DNA of 64,000 bases from Pieris napi (Eukaryota; Arthropoda; Insecta; Lepidoptera; Pieridae), in assembly GCF_905475465.1 (NCBI RefSeq), contig NC_062246.1, forward strand, positions 7,404,001-7,468,000, written 5' to 3'. The notes under the pieces are model-generated. The model was given only the letters and a program-made list of their open reading frames with translations, did no database searches and had not been told where the DNA came from. Of the stretch, positions 24,067 through 34,250 are shown piece after piece (the stretch's first letter is position 1; each line of letters opens with the position of its first letter). A program made the translations under genes and the position numbers.

Positions 24067-24118
24067 TAGACGCTGCCAGCGTTAAAGGTACACTGCCACA
24101 GGAACCAAACTTTTGAAG
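24067..24118 (+). mobile_element. dispersed element X, tail fragment
   Basis: GCTGCCAGCGTTAAAGGTAC, ACTGCCACAGGAACCAAACTT. Matches the last 50 bp of the X copies at 9.6 and 29.05 kb. It abuts repeat Z directly. Confidence 0.65.
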
Positions 24119-24198
24119 TTATACTTCTTTAGGCGCGTTATGAAAAATTGATGAGAGTGAAATTTTACGATGCGCGCGCACCGTGACACCAAATTAAC
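24119..24198 (+). repeat. dispersed repeat Z, copy 2
   Basis: ATACTTCTTTAGGCGCGTTA, AAAAATTGATGAGAGTGAAA, TTTTACGATGCGCGCGCACC. Reverse complement of 18243-18326. The X-then-Z order suggests X and Z may be parts of one larger element. Confidence 0.75.
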
Positions 24199-24728
24199 AG
24201 AATGAAGTTACCCACGGAAGATGATACGGTATTGGACATTATTTTAAAACAACATTCGAATAATAATAGAATTTATGTTACACTTAATGTAAGAGAATAA
24301 TAATAAATATTTATTTATTTAATTTTTCAAATGTAAACGGAACTTTATTGACTATAATGACTCCTTTTCCAGTCATTGATTATTTAATTGTAATTAATTA
24401 TTTGCATGCAATCAAAAACTATTTTTAATAATGCCAAAGAAGTATAACTTCTTACGCGCGTACATAAGTACCTACTACACGCACCCTTTTTTTTAAATTT
24501 GTTGTTATTTTCTATCTATCAATTTTTCATTATTATTATTACAATGTAGGTTTTGTAAATATTTGTGTGATAAAAATTAATATCAAGATATATAAATATA
24601 TAACTTAAATTTTAGTACTCTAATGAAGGATTTTTTATTGTTTTACTATTTTATAGCAATACATAATTCTGTGGCTAGGTCAGATTATGAAAAATGCAAT
24701 TTCATTACTTTACAGGACAATAAATTGA
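24199..24728. other. non-coding stretch
   Basis: AT-rich sequence with no gene. It ends at the TTGA tetranucleotide bordering the DNA transposon. Confidence 0.4.
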
Positions 24729-24755
24729 AGACGTGAGTGGATGAAGGTGATAAGT
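24729..24755 (+). repeat. left terminal inverted repeat
   Basis: AGACGTGAGTGGATGAAGG through GATAAGT. It pairs with 28338-28364, one mismatch in 27. This is the transposase 3' side, about 480 bp beyond the stop codon. Confidence 0.85.
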
Positions 24756-25236
24756 GCAATTTTTTAGATTTTGAGAAAATTGAAGTTAAAGTTTTGCTAC
24801 AATTTTCTTTTGTAAGTCGCTTAAATGATTAGTTATGCCGTGAATTTGAATGCAAAGTAGTGTGAATGATCCTAAATATTGAGGATACGTTGATAATAAA
24901 ACTCTTGCGATATTATTCGATATTATATTTAAAAAAAACTTAACATAACTCCTTCTTCCATGAACTAACGTAAACTATTTGTCCTTACGGCTATATAAAA
25001 TTAGGTGCTAAGTACGAATATTAATAAACATGTTAATTTTTTTTAATACACAGAACCAGCCTCTGCAAAAACTTAAGCTATTATATTACTATATCACACT
25101 TGTGATCATGCTATATATAAAAAGATACTATCCTTGGCTTAAAATTGACTCAAAAAAATAGCGATGCCAGAATGGCTTCACGTACTTTAGTTGGTGTCGC
25201 AGATTCTGTTTTTTTTCTACTGAAACAGTACCATTC

Positions 25237-27302
25237 TTACCACACACACGTCACACGTGGAATTTCTAAATTCGCGGACACCTTCGATTTCTTTTTTAAT
25301 ATGTCCACCTTTTTAAACGGTGTCATTTCATCGTACGATTCTTTGTATAGATAAGATCCATACTCCTCAACTCGAATCCATTTGATACCATCCCTAAAAC
25401 TGATTTTTCTATTGTTTACATCTTTTTTCCTATTTATCAAATTGAGATTATCTTGTAACTCACCAATTTTTCTGAAATGTTCTGTCATATTAATCACTGT
25501 ATTATTACGAGAAGCTTTGCAAATGATATCACGGTACTGGTCAGGAACGAAAACTGTGTCGTGCTTTCTTAGGACTTTTTCTATTCTGCCAAAATCACGA
25601 TCCGAATCTAAATAAGAATGGCCAACTTCAGGAAACTTGTGATCGATTACTTTGAAATATCCTTTAAGGATAAGATATTGATAAAGTGTAATTATGGTGA
25701 AATTTTTGTTTTGGCCGGCACATGAATCTGACCAAATTAATAGGTGATCTTTGTTTTGGCAACTTGGATCTATTTCCACAAATCTTAAAAGTGCGCTCGC
25801 AACTTCGGCACTTCCGCGGTCCGCAACATCTTCAGTCCAGGTACAACATACGGCTTTTTCTTTGCTTCCATCACAAACATGAATACCCAGGTTGTAAAAC
25901 CACAGTTGACGCAAATTGAATGCTTTTGATGTTGTTAGTTTTGGTAATGGCATGGTTTGTTGTAAATCCATCGTAACGTACACAATATCGCCATCTCGAG
26001 TTGGTTTTCTACGGTCAACTTGCATAGCTTCAACAGCAGCATAATAATTTGACTTATGTTCGTCATTTAAGTCTCCAGCATCGCACGTAGCGCACGTATC
26101 ACTCTTTGGGTATCCAAACGATAGGTTGAATTGTGTGACAAAAATTTGGTTATATGAAGTTTTCTTGATACGGTATTGGTCTGGTAGGTCCTCATTATGA
26201 CATATTTCTAAGTATAGACTGTGCATCTTGGTCACATTCAGTAGCGGTGATAAATAGAGCTTGTTCATATTTTTGTTTCGTGAGTAATGTGATTGTTCAG
26301 CAGGAAAACTAGAAATATGTTCTTTTATACGGTTAACAACGTCATCGTCCATTTTGTGAGGACGATTCTGATGTCTACCTTTCTGATCTGGTTTTGGAGC
26401 TGCAAGTCCTTCCTTGATTCCTTTTATAATGAGATCAATTTTTTTGCGACCTATCTGATAAATTCCGCACAAACCCAACTTGCATATTTTTGTCGTAATT
26501 CCATTCTTTTTTACGTAGTACTTGTAGGACGCAGATTTATGCTTTCTAGCATTACAGCGTTTATTCGCTACAGGCATACTCTCAATGCTGCTGAATAATA
26601 GGGCATTCTTACTATTGGTGTCCAGGGAATAATAGCTGTTTAAAATGGACTGCCGATCATCAATGGAAAAATTATCTGAGCATTTAAGCCTGCACTTCTC
26701 GTGACACAAAATCCCTACCTTAATCATTTTTTTCGGAATTATCTCTCCTTTGTAAGATACATATTCCTCTCCTTTTGCTCTAGCTATTGCTGCATAATTT
26801 TTCTTCCAAGATTGTTCATTCCTCGGCCGTTTTTTTGATTTATTTTCTTTTGGTGGAAATACTTTGCGCTTTTTTAGCATAATATTTTCTTCCAAATCCT
26901 TATTTGCATGCTGTTCACTAGTGGAGATAATAATGGGGTTTTCCTGCCGATCAGCATATTCATTGTCAGATTCATGCTCATTAACGCCACAAGATCTAGT
27001 GCTATCGGGGCTTTCAGGAATGTAAATGTTATCACTAGCGGAAGAAAAATCTTCATTTCTATTCTACAATGGAGATACATCCTCCAAGACTGTGTATGAC
27101 TTTTTGTTTCGAAAAGAAAGTCCAAAATAATCTATATCTTCCTCTAGGGAATTCTCTATTACATCTGAAATTTCATCATCTACAGAGACAGGAACTTTCG
27201 CAAGGCTGCCAATATAATTTGTGCCTAGACCGCTAGTGGATGGTTCAGCGATTACGTAACTTTTGCATGCATCTGCAAGATCACACGCAGGGTCCAGTTT
27301 AT
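25237..27302 (-). CDS. transposase-like protein, main exon (DUF7869-like)
   Basis: The longest uninterrupted frame is 25237-26895, about 552 codons and ending in a normal stop. It is not bounded by an ATG: it opens at TTG and the same frame runs on upstream to 27302, broken only by TAG at 27064-27066. Within the 552 residues: a basic start (K/R-rich, 7-35, likely nuclear localisation); C64-x3-C68-x3-C72 (LCHEKCRLKC), a possible metal site; a basic HTH-sized region 145-195; C268-A-T-C271; then an RNase-H-like core with VTMD310, WSD390-SCAGQNKN, and LDSDRDFGRIE439, which offer the three acidic catalytic residues. The region upstream of residue 1 is acidic and Ser/Asp-rich, as in related insect proteins. 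A 3' splice site (polypyrimidine then TTTTGTAG) precedes 27302, in the phase required by exon 1. Role: presumably cuts and inserts the element. DUF7869 assignment is from memory. Confidence 0.75.
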
Positions 27303-27732
27303 CTACAAAATCAAAGCCATAAGCATAGAAGAAGGCATGCGATCAAATAGTAAAAAAAAAATGTTAGTAAACACCGATCAGGTACAAGTCCAAACCGTAC
27401 CGAGTCCACCCAAAAATTTAAATATTGACATCGGTTTTTCCTCCTGCCATAAAATGTTTACCGTTTATGAACCTTATCCCTAACACATCAAATTTTGACA
27501 CCTTTACAACTATGAGTACAAAACAAAACATTATTACGAGAATGAACACTAAAAAAACAAAATATCATAGCGGTCAGCGTTGCCCCATCACCTCTTAGGT
27601 ATGCCAAAATATTAATGAGTAACAAATGAAGTGTGGCACATTATAACCTTCAGTTGAGCAGAAAAGTTCACAATAGTGTAGATACTGTGATTGAAACAAT
27701 GCAAGCAAATAAAAAATTAGTAAAGATCTAAC

Positions 27733-27850
27733 CTGCAATATTTTTGAGGATATGATTATTGTATACATCGTTGTTTTGAGCTATTTCGTTTACACGGTCA
27801 CTTAAAGCAGCGTTCACCAACAATATTGCTCTTGCTTTGGCTCCTGCCAT
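27733..27850 (-). CDS. transposase-like protein, first coding exon (predicted)
   Basis: The minus strand gives ATG at 27850-27848 (context TTAATATGG), then 39 codons (MAGAKARAILLVNAALSDRV and on to NNHILKNIA) plus one base, ending at GCAG|GTTAGA. Joining to the acceptor at 27302 completes a GAT codon and enters the same frame as the main exon. The summed coding length, 118 + 2066 = 2184, is a multiple of three. The intron would be 430 bp (27303-27732). The match of splice sites and phase is strong evidence, but transcript data are absent. The exon lies between the main exon and the terminal-motif cluster, as expected for the gene's 5' end. Confidence 0.65.
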
Positions 27851-28002
27851 ATTAATTTCACTTTAGAAATGTCAATTATGTATTTTAAACAATATTTTAC
27901 ACAGTATCTAACAGACACAAATCGACAATAACAGAAAGCGCGCGAAACTGCAACGAACGAACGTAATCAACACATTTATTTATTTTTTATTTGAACCTCT
28001 TG

Positions 28003-28337
28003 AGCGAATGAAGGTGTTATGTTAGCGACTTAACACCTTCATTCACGGAGAATAGGGTCGCTTTATTGGAACATAGTAAGCGCAGTGGTTATGTTCGTAC
28101 ATATCACCTTCTTCAACGCACAAACAGTAAAGTTTTTATTTTGTTGATTTGGGAGAAGGTGATATGTGTACATACCTCTTTCATCGTCTGTAATTTTTAA
28201 AATAAACTAAACATAACACCTTTTTCAAAATTTTATTTCCAAAAATAAGCTTTATATCGACGGTTTTAAGGTTTGTAGTAATTCAATTATACATATCACC
28301 TTCATCCACACAAAAAACACCAAAAACCGAAAATACG
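28003..28337. promoter_or_regulatory. subterminal motif cluster of the transposon
   Basis: Repeated variants of the terminal core ACATATCACCTTCATCC in both orientations: GAATGAAGGTGTTATG (28006), TAACACCTTCATTC (28031), ACATATCACCTTCTTC (28101), GAGAAGGTGATATGTG (28154), ACATAACACCTTTTTC (28216), ACATATCACCTTCATCC (28288), then the TIR itself. The first two form a 14-bp perfect hairpin (28006-28019 / 28031-28044). A weak copy (ACATAACTCCTTCTTCC, about 24945) sits near the other end. Probably transposase-binding sites overlapping the gene's promoter region. Confidence 0.7.
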
Positions 28338-28364
28338 ACATATCACCTTCATCCACTCACGTCT
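28338..28364 (-). repeat. right terminal inverted repeat
   Basis: Complement of 24729-24755 with a single difference (GATATGT against GATAAGT). Followed by TTAA. Confidence 0.85.
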
Positions 28365-29045
28365 TTAATTAAGTTATTAAGAAATCTTGAAGGCACTATT
28401 AAAATATGAAATACTCGATATATGAATGAATGTACTTATCATTGTCTGATCTATGACCACAATTATATAGCTATGACTTAGAATTTAGCTCATACATTTT
28501 CTTGGAAATTAAAAGCATTTGTGACGTATTTGGCTATTTAAATGTCTTCATGGTGAGCTGTGGGTGGTCATCGCAGCAGGTGGCGCGAGCCAGTCGGCAG
28601 TCGCGAGCGTGCAAATGGGAAATGAGGCCACGCGCGCCTGCACATTATAATCCCATTTGACGCGCGACAATTGTTTACGCACCTCATCTACATCGAGATA
28701 TATTATTCTTTTTTGTGCGAGTATATGACGAGAAGATTCAATCTAATATTCGTTTAACTAATTTCATTTATGAAGATTATTCGGCACTAACGGAGAAAAA
28801 AAACACTATTATACTATTAATAATAATAAGTGCTTACAGTATTTTTTACATTGGTGTGGACTCTACAGAACACTACTAATATAGACTATAAGAAATTATA
28901 AGAAAAAAATTGAGCCGTCCATTTTTGCAAGACGCACTGTAGGTTTTAAACAAATTATAGAGTGAGATTTAGACAGCTGAGAAACTATGACCTACACAGT
29001 AATAATAATAATTAAAAATTAATAAATCGAAAATTAAAACGAATT
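28365..29045. other. non-coding stretch with CpG patch
   Basis: No gene. Unique GC-rich patch at about 28550-28690 (GGTGGCGCGAGCCAGTCGGC, GAGGCCACGCGCGCCTGC). The rest is AT-rich. Confidence 0.45.
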
Positions 29046-29340
29046 TAAAAAGTTTGGTCCCTGTGGCAGTGTACCCTTAACGCAGCATTTCCTCTGTATT
29101 ATTTATTTTGCCATCCTACAGCTATCAAAAACTATATATAAAAACAAAAAATTACACAAAAAATATAGCCAAAGATGTGATACATAATTTATTATGCATA
29201 GCGATACTTATTCGTTGAGCGAGGAAAGCACCAGCTCTGGGGTCACCGGTACTATCCAAGCGCCAACTTAAATCTTTAATTAGCGCCTGTGCACTTGAAC
29301 CCCACGAGTCTCTACTCCAAAGGAAAGACTCTTATATTTG
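29046..29340 (-). mobile_element. dispersed element X, reverse copy
   Basis: AAGTTTGGTCCCTGTGGCAG, GCGAGGAAAGCACCAGCTCTGG, CGCCAACTTAAATCTTTAATT and GAGTCTCTACTCCAAAGGAAA: the reverse complement of the X copies at 9.0-9.6 and 21.3 kb. It has an extra AT-rich block in the middle. Confidence 0.8.
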
Positions 29341-30356
29341 AGCCGTTTATAAAGGATGCTTTATATTTTACTATGCTATTAATATAGAGACAAGTTACAG
29401 TATTGCAAAATCAAAAGAATTATGGCGAAATTCTATGTAATTGCTCAATTACAATATTTTAAGTAATAAGCAAAGAAAATTACATTTAAGTTGATTACAT
29501 CCGCGTCCGAGGCATCAGTCAGCGGCGTGTGCCGTATCGTCGAACGTAATTCTACATTGATAGCATCAGCTGGGACTCGAACCCGCGGCCCCTATTGCTA
29601 TACGGTGATATTTCACTCGACATGTTAAACGTATAAATTATAGTAATGCTTTCATTTTATTATAGTAGGTATTTTTATTATAGAAAAAACGGTCCTGAAA
29701 ACAGAGCAATCATTCAAAAACTACGCAGTCTAGCGAAGTAGTGATTATCAGCCATTAAACTAGAATACACATTACACTCTGACACCGTCTCGCTCGAACG
29801 TTCACACAACATAACTATATCGCTATTCCATATAAGTCAAATGGAATCGATTGAATTTTTCATTATAATTAATAGATTTTTATATATGTTTTTATCGAGC
29901 AATAAGTGTGTTAATTTCGCTTTGTTTAAGGACGGCGCGTAAAAGGCGATACGTTTGTGAAACTGAAACGTTTCTCTTGACTGGGAATGTGCGACAAAAA
30001 GCGTGTCGTGCTGTTAGAATAGTTCAGGTATTGTGGTAAATTTATTAGGGGACGGATCGAGGCATCGCTGCCAATTTACTAATCGTAACTCATCTGCGAT
30101 AACCGTTTTGCGGCGATGAGCTCGGCTTGCATTGTTCCCGAGTCCCGGATTATCGAGAACCGTCGTGCGGTAATAAGGTTAGATTGCGCTTCAAACAATA
30201 TCGAGTGATGCGGTCGTTGACCCCTTCCATCGTCTTACGAAGCTCTTCATACATCACATATTATTTATATTTTAATTCATTCACACAAACTCGAAACCTA
30301 ACCTACGTGTTTTGTTCTCAAATCAGAAATATTCGTTACGTAAAAACGTCGTAATA
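29341..30356. other. non-coding stretch with a tRNA-like fragment
   Basis: No gene. 29560-29625 (minus strand) contains GCCGCGGGTTCGAGTCCCAGC, a perfect B-box-like block, but no A box or foldable acceptor stem, so it is a SINE relic rather than a tRNA. The rest is unique, with moderate GC at 29930-30250. Confidence 0.4.
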
Positions 30357-30720
30357 TTGGGGGGTAATTTCCACATCAACCTTTTCTTATCTATGTGGTA
30401 CCCACATTTGTCATTTATAGATCAAATAATGATATCTGAAACGATTTGTTCTATAATAACTACTATAATTATAATAACTACGAGCGTATTTATACAAAGG
30501 CGTACAATCAATTTTGGGGGTAATTTCCGCGTACCTCTTGTAATCTATGTGGTACCCACATTTCTAGATCAAAAAATGATTTCTGAAACGATTAGTTCTA
30601 TATTTGAAATTCGAATCTTAATAACTACGAGCGTATTTATGTAATCTATGTGGTACCCACATTTCTAGATCAAATAATGATTTCAGAAAAGATTGTTCTA
30701 TATTTAAAATGCTAATCGTT
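30357..30720 (+). repeat. diverged tandem repeat with palindromic core
   Basis: Three units. The first two start TTGGGGG(G)TAATTTCC (about 30357 and 30514), and the third (from 30641) lacks that part. All three share CTATGTGGTACCCACATTT, then AGATCAAATAATGATTTC and GTTCTATA. The exact palindrome ATGTGGTACCCACAT is unchanged at 30393, 30547 and 30648, while flanks differ by indels. Confidence 0.85.
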
Positions 30721-30991
30721 TTTAAAAGCCGTTGAAACAAATTTGGCAGACAAATTAGAATGGACATATTACGGAGGGCATATTAATTTGGCGTCAACAA
30801 AACTTTAATAGTCTTTGCTGAAGCCGCTCGGATAATTGTTACTTGTTTTACAATTGCCTTGATTAATTCAAATAAGCGATGGATCCGATCCCATTATTCT
30901 TTAAAATTGCTAATTAGAATCTCGTGAAGGAGGAAATTTGTTAGAATCGCTTCAAATTGGTTTGTCCTTGAAAATTTAATAATAGTTTAAC
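30721..30991. other. non-coding stretch
   Basis: Nothing recognised. Confidence 0.4.
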
Positions 30992-31532
30992 ATCCCGATA
31001 TACAACGACCTTCACCGAGATGCTTATTTAATGAAACGTATTTTATATTTAATTTAATATGTCAATAAATATAATCCATATGGGTTGCCTAGCAAATTTC
31101 AGTCCAGAGTATGTTTAATTAATATTAAAAAAAATTTTTTTTATAATTTGCATGTAGTAATTTTTTTTAATTTTTTTCAATCAATATTTTTAATCAGGGT
31201 AGTATTATATATGTATCACTATAACTTTCTTTTTTACAAAAGATGTATATATACTTTAGTGTCACATAAAAAATATACACATAAATAATTAATTGATTAA
31301 AAACAACCTCACGTTTGCATATTCTATGGGCTTCATACTTTCGATTGGTATAGAATTTATCTAATAAGCATACCGGTGAAATGTTTGTTTTTTTTTAAAT
31401 ATTAATTTAACATACTCTGGACAGAAATTTGCTAGGCAACCCATATGGATTATATTTATTGACATATTAAATTAAATATAAAATACGTTTAATTAAATAA
31501 GCATCTCGGTGAAGGTCGTTGTATATCGGGAT
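30992..31532. repeat. 541-bp inverted duplication
   Basis: Outer ends ATCCCGATATACAACG (30992) and CGTTGTATATCGGGAT (to 31532). The two arms, about 140 bp each, are almost identical (CCTTCACCGAGATGCTTATT, AATAAATATAATCCATATGG, GTTGCCTAGCAAATTT). They enclose about 270 bp of AT-rich sequence. I see no target duplication at the ends, so this is either a foldback element or a local inverted duplication. Confidence 0.8.
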
Positions 31533-31925
31533 CTTAGACCATATATATATTTTCTAATTGAGTGACGGCACGAAGCTCACTGCTTTTGAATAAGAATAAT
31601 TATAAACTGTTTTTCTAATAGGATTAAAATATTCCAGTTGGTTCCATTAAAATACCATTCCCATGTATCGTGACGTCTGGCGGCGTTGATAGTGACTGTG
31701 CAGTATTGACCGTTCTCGCCGGTCGGCTTCTCACGGTGACGACAACTGATTGCCCGCCAATTATACAATTGCTCACTTTACAGCACTTTACTTGAACTGT
31801 CGGCGCCTGGGAAATGTTTACAGATGCTCCCGTTTTGTCAGACCGCCTCCTTATTACTTACCAGTGGCATACCTTTTTGATTTATAGGCAATGATTATCT
31901 TTTGTTTTACAATAAGATTATTAAA
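31533..31925. other. non-coding stretch
   Basis: No gene. The minus-strand open frame at 31577-31768 has no recognisable content. Confidence 0.4.
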
Positions 31926-32359
31926 TTAGACTTAAATTTGATATTGCAAGAGACGATGGCAAGAGACCGGACGGTATGAGTTTGATTCCATGGAAGATGG
32001 GTCGGGTACTGGTATGGGATGCAACCTGTTCAGACACGCTGGCCCCTTCCCATCTACATGGAACCAACTACAGAGCTGGTGCGGCTTGTGAAGCGGCTGA
32101 AAAAGCTAAAACCTGCAAATACAGGGGTCTAGGCTCCGAATATGATTTTGTCCCATTCGGTGTCGAGACCCTTGGTCCGTGGGGTCCTAGCGCTTTAAGG
32201 CTTTTTAAAGAAATTTCAAAAAGGTTAGTCGACATCACAGGAGACCGAAGATCTGGCAGCTACCTCGGACAAAGAATTAGTCTAGCAATTCAAAGGGGAA
32301 ACGCTGCCAGTATCTTCGGAACCTTGCCTAAAGGGACTCCTTTTAATGATATATTTTAG
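31926..32359 (+). pseudogene. retroelement polyprotein C-terminal fragment
   Basis: An open frame follows a TAA and reads I-R-L-K-F-D-I-A-R-D-D-G-K-R-P-D-G before the first Met at 31976, then SLIPWKMGRVLVWDATCSDT, an Ala/Glu-rich stretch (AACEAAEKAKTCKY), FVPFGVETLGPWG, and SLAIQRGNAASIFG to a TAG at 32357. I recall this WDATC-D-T...GVETLG...AIQRGNA arrangement from the C-termini of arthropod retrotransposon reverse-transcriptase proteins. The upstream part is missing, so it is a 5'-truncated retrocopy whose last exon happens to stay open. A shorter second copy of its last 60 bp is at 60781-60845. Function of this domain is not known to me, and it should not be read as a host gene. Confidence 0.65.
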
Positions 32360-32538
32360 TTTATGTTAAGTTTCGTTATTTATTTCAATGTATATTATTT
32401 TATTATTATTAGTTTATGTTTATAAGTTTAATTTTATTAATATTGTTGCTAATTACATGTTGATGTCTTAATTATTACATGAATGTATAAATTTTACAAA
32501 TAATTGAAATATTATTTTGACTTAAATTATATAAACAA

Positions 32539-32930
32539 ACTAGCAGACCGGACAAGCGTTGCTGTGGCTAAGGTTTTTGTTATGTTACATAGTAGTAAAC
32601 TATTCAAGGGAAACGGTAGGAGAACACCAGTCATGGGGACCACCATGTTTTTTTGGTGGTAATGCCATTAAATTGTAGGTTATGTAAAACGTTGGTACTT
32701 TCAACACAGCGCCATCTGTTAGAATTATGACTATCAAATAATAAACAAATATTTTGCAATACAATAATATTCCGGGTATTGATTGAGGTGTAAACAATCC
32801 TATCTTTTAAGTTAGATAAAACCGCACACGGTGTGCAAATTTGATTGAAATTGGTTCAGTAGTTTAGGAGTCCATAGCGAACAAACAACGTGACACGTAA
32901 TTTATATATATTAAGATTACTATTCTATCT
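32539..32930 (+). mobile_element. dispersed element Y, second copy
   Basis: ACTAGCAGACCGGACAAGCG through GGGAAACGGTAGGAGAACAC, CAACACAGCGCCATCTGTTAG and CACACGGTGTGCAAATTTGA to CACGTAATTTATATATATT. Closely similar to 9092-9456 along its whole length. Confidence 0.8.
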
Positions 32931-33997
32931 AATAGAAACGCCGACGAAGAAAACAATATAAAAAATTGTGTTTCCGCAAATTCTTCATCATTATAATAAT
33001 CGTAGCATTCATGTAATTTGTGTTACTATTAATTTTTTGTGAGTTAACAAATTATAGAGTTCCTCAAATTGGAGGCGATACAAATGGAGCCCAAAACCCA
33101 CAAATCAGTCACAAATAAGCGGGACGCAACCGGGCCGTACGCAAATTGTTTAATTGTCGTGTCGGGTGCGCGGGCGCCGCTCTATGGTTAGAGGCCATAA
33201 ATCTAGCATGATGATCTGCGAATTATTAAAAGACGCCGCCGTCGGCTCCAGCGCTATTCATCTAAACAAATGTTAGGACATTGAATACAATTGGCGTGGG
33301 CCCATTGTCGTTCGCAATCGCAGCCGGAACCGCGTGCTAGCTTCGCATTGTGCGCTTGATTCATAGCAGCCGGACCCCTTCCTGCTGCACTCGGCCTTCG
33401 GAATATCGCGGCGCTCACGATCTAGCTATCGCGCCATCTGCGTGAAATATTCCACCTCGAGCACAATGCGGAGCGCCTTTACTTGCCACATAGAGCGTCT
33501 CCCCCGCACTCGAATGACTTTGCGAAACAATAACGACCTGTGCCCGCGTAATTCACACCGCAATCATCATGCAAAGTGGCACCATACAAAATGGACTTAA
33601 ACACGAGCGGCTAAGAGCTCCCGACGCTGGAGTGATATCGCAATTTGAATGCAGCGGCTCGGCGCGGGCGCAGGACAGATACGCATCGCCTTGTTAGCGC
33701 TATCAGATGCCCGCTGTAATTGGCACGGAGGCTGCCTTCATACACGACGAATAAACGCTTTTATCAATTTTAAGTATTCCACGCGGCCCGTAACTTTAAT
33801 AGCCTGAATTAGGAGTTATCGCATGCTGTTTGTCTATTATTATTCTTATTCTTATTGCTGGACTTTAATTTTATTTATACGCCGGAATGAATATTGTTTG
33901 CTCACAACATCCTGCATTAAACTTGAATATAAGTGCGTGCTCCTATTTCACCATGCCTCCTGCTGATAGAGGACAAATCTTTGTTTTTAATTTATTT
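32931..33997. other. non-coding stretch with large GC/CpG block
   Basis: Unique, repeat-free and GC-rich at about 33110-33800, the longest such block left of the promoter at 58.7 kb. Contains GTGCGCGGGCGCCGC, AAAGACGCCGCCGTCGGC, CATTATACG-type AT spacers and TTTAATAGCC. No frame shows a coding signature. Candidate distal regulatory region. Confidence 0.5.
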
Positions 33998-33999
33998 TA

Positions 34000-34250
34000 T
34001 TATTATTTATTACTTAAGATGTCATGTGGAACATGGTGTAATGGTTGCAGGTCCTTACAAACGTTGTGTATTTAAAAAAAACTTGGCGATTAAAAAGTGT
34101 GGCGGAGAGTTTATTGCCAGTTCTCCTCTTCCGTTCTACGCCCTTGATTTGAGAACTGGCAGTAAATGTAAAATTAGAGACATTTAATGTATATTTCTTT
34201 TTTGACGTTCATAAGTGTACATTGTGTTACCTATATGAATGATTATTTTA
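34000..34250 (+). repeat. retroelement-tail-like segment with hairpin
   Basis: Contains a perfect 11-bp hairpin, TGCCAGTTCTC (34115-34125) and GAGAACTGGCA (34151-34161), then TTTTTGACGTTCATAAGTG and CATTGTGTTACCTATATGAA. It resembles a tail segment I associate with Lepidoptera retroelements, but only the hairpin can be shown here. Confidence 0.4.

Larger units (their letters stand above)
24729..28364 (-). mobile_element. 3.6-kb DNA transposon with DDE/D-type transposase gene
   Basis: Bounded by 27-bp terminal inverted repeats with one mismatch (24729-24755: AGACGTGAGTGGATGAAGG and on to GATAAGT; 28338-28364 is the complement, with GATATGT). The flanking tetramers are TTGA (24725-24728) and TTAA (28365-28368), suggesting a TTAA-type target duplication with one change. 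Inside is one minus-strand gene (two exons) and, on its 5' side, at least six more copies of the terminal-repeat core. The TIRs, the motif array and the internally placed gene together make this a coherent autonomous-type element. The superfamily is not certain: the protein has the WSD-x-x-x-GQNKN core I associate with Pfam DUF7869 and possibly Sola-type transposases. Confidence 0.8.

Noticed and set aside
25145..26598. Plus-strand open frames overlapping the transposase gene
   Set aside because: Shadows of the 552-codon minus-strand frame; no domain content.
29560..29625. Possible tRNA on the minus strand (GGTTCGAGTCCC)
   Set aside because: No A box and no cloverleaf can be drawn; treated as a SINE relic.
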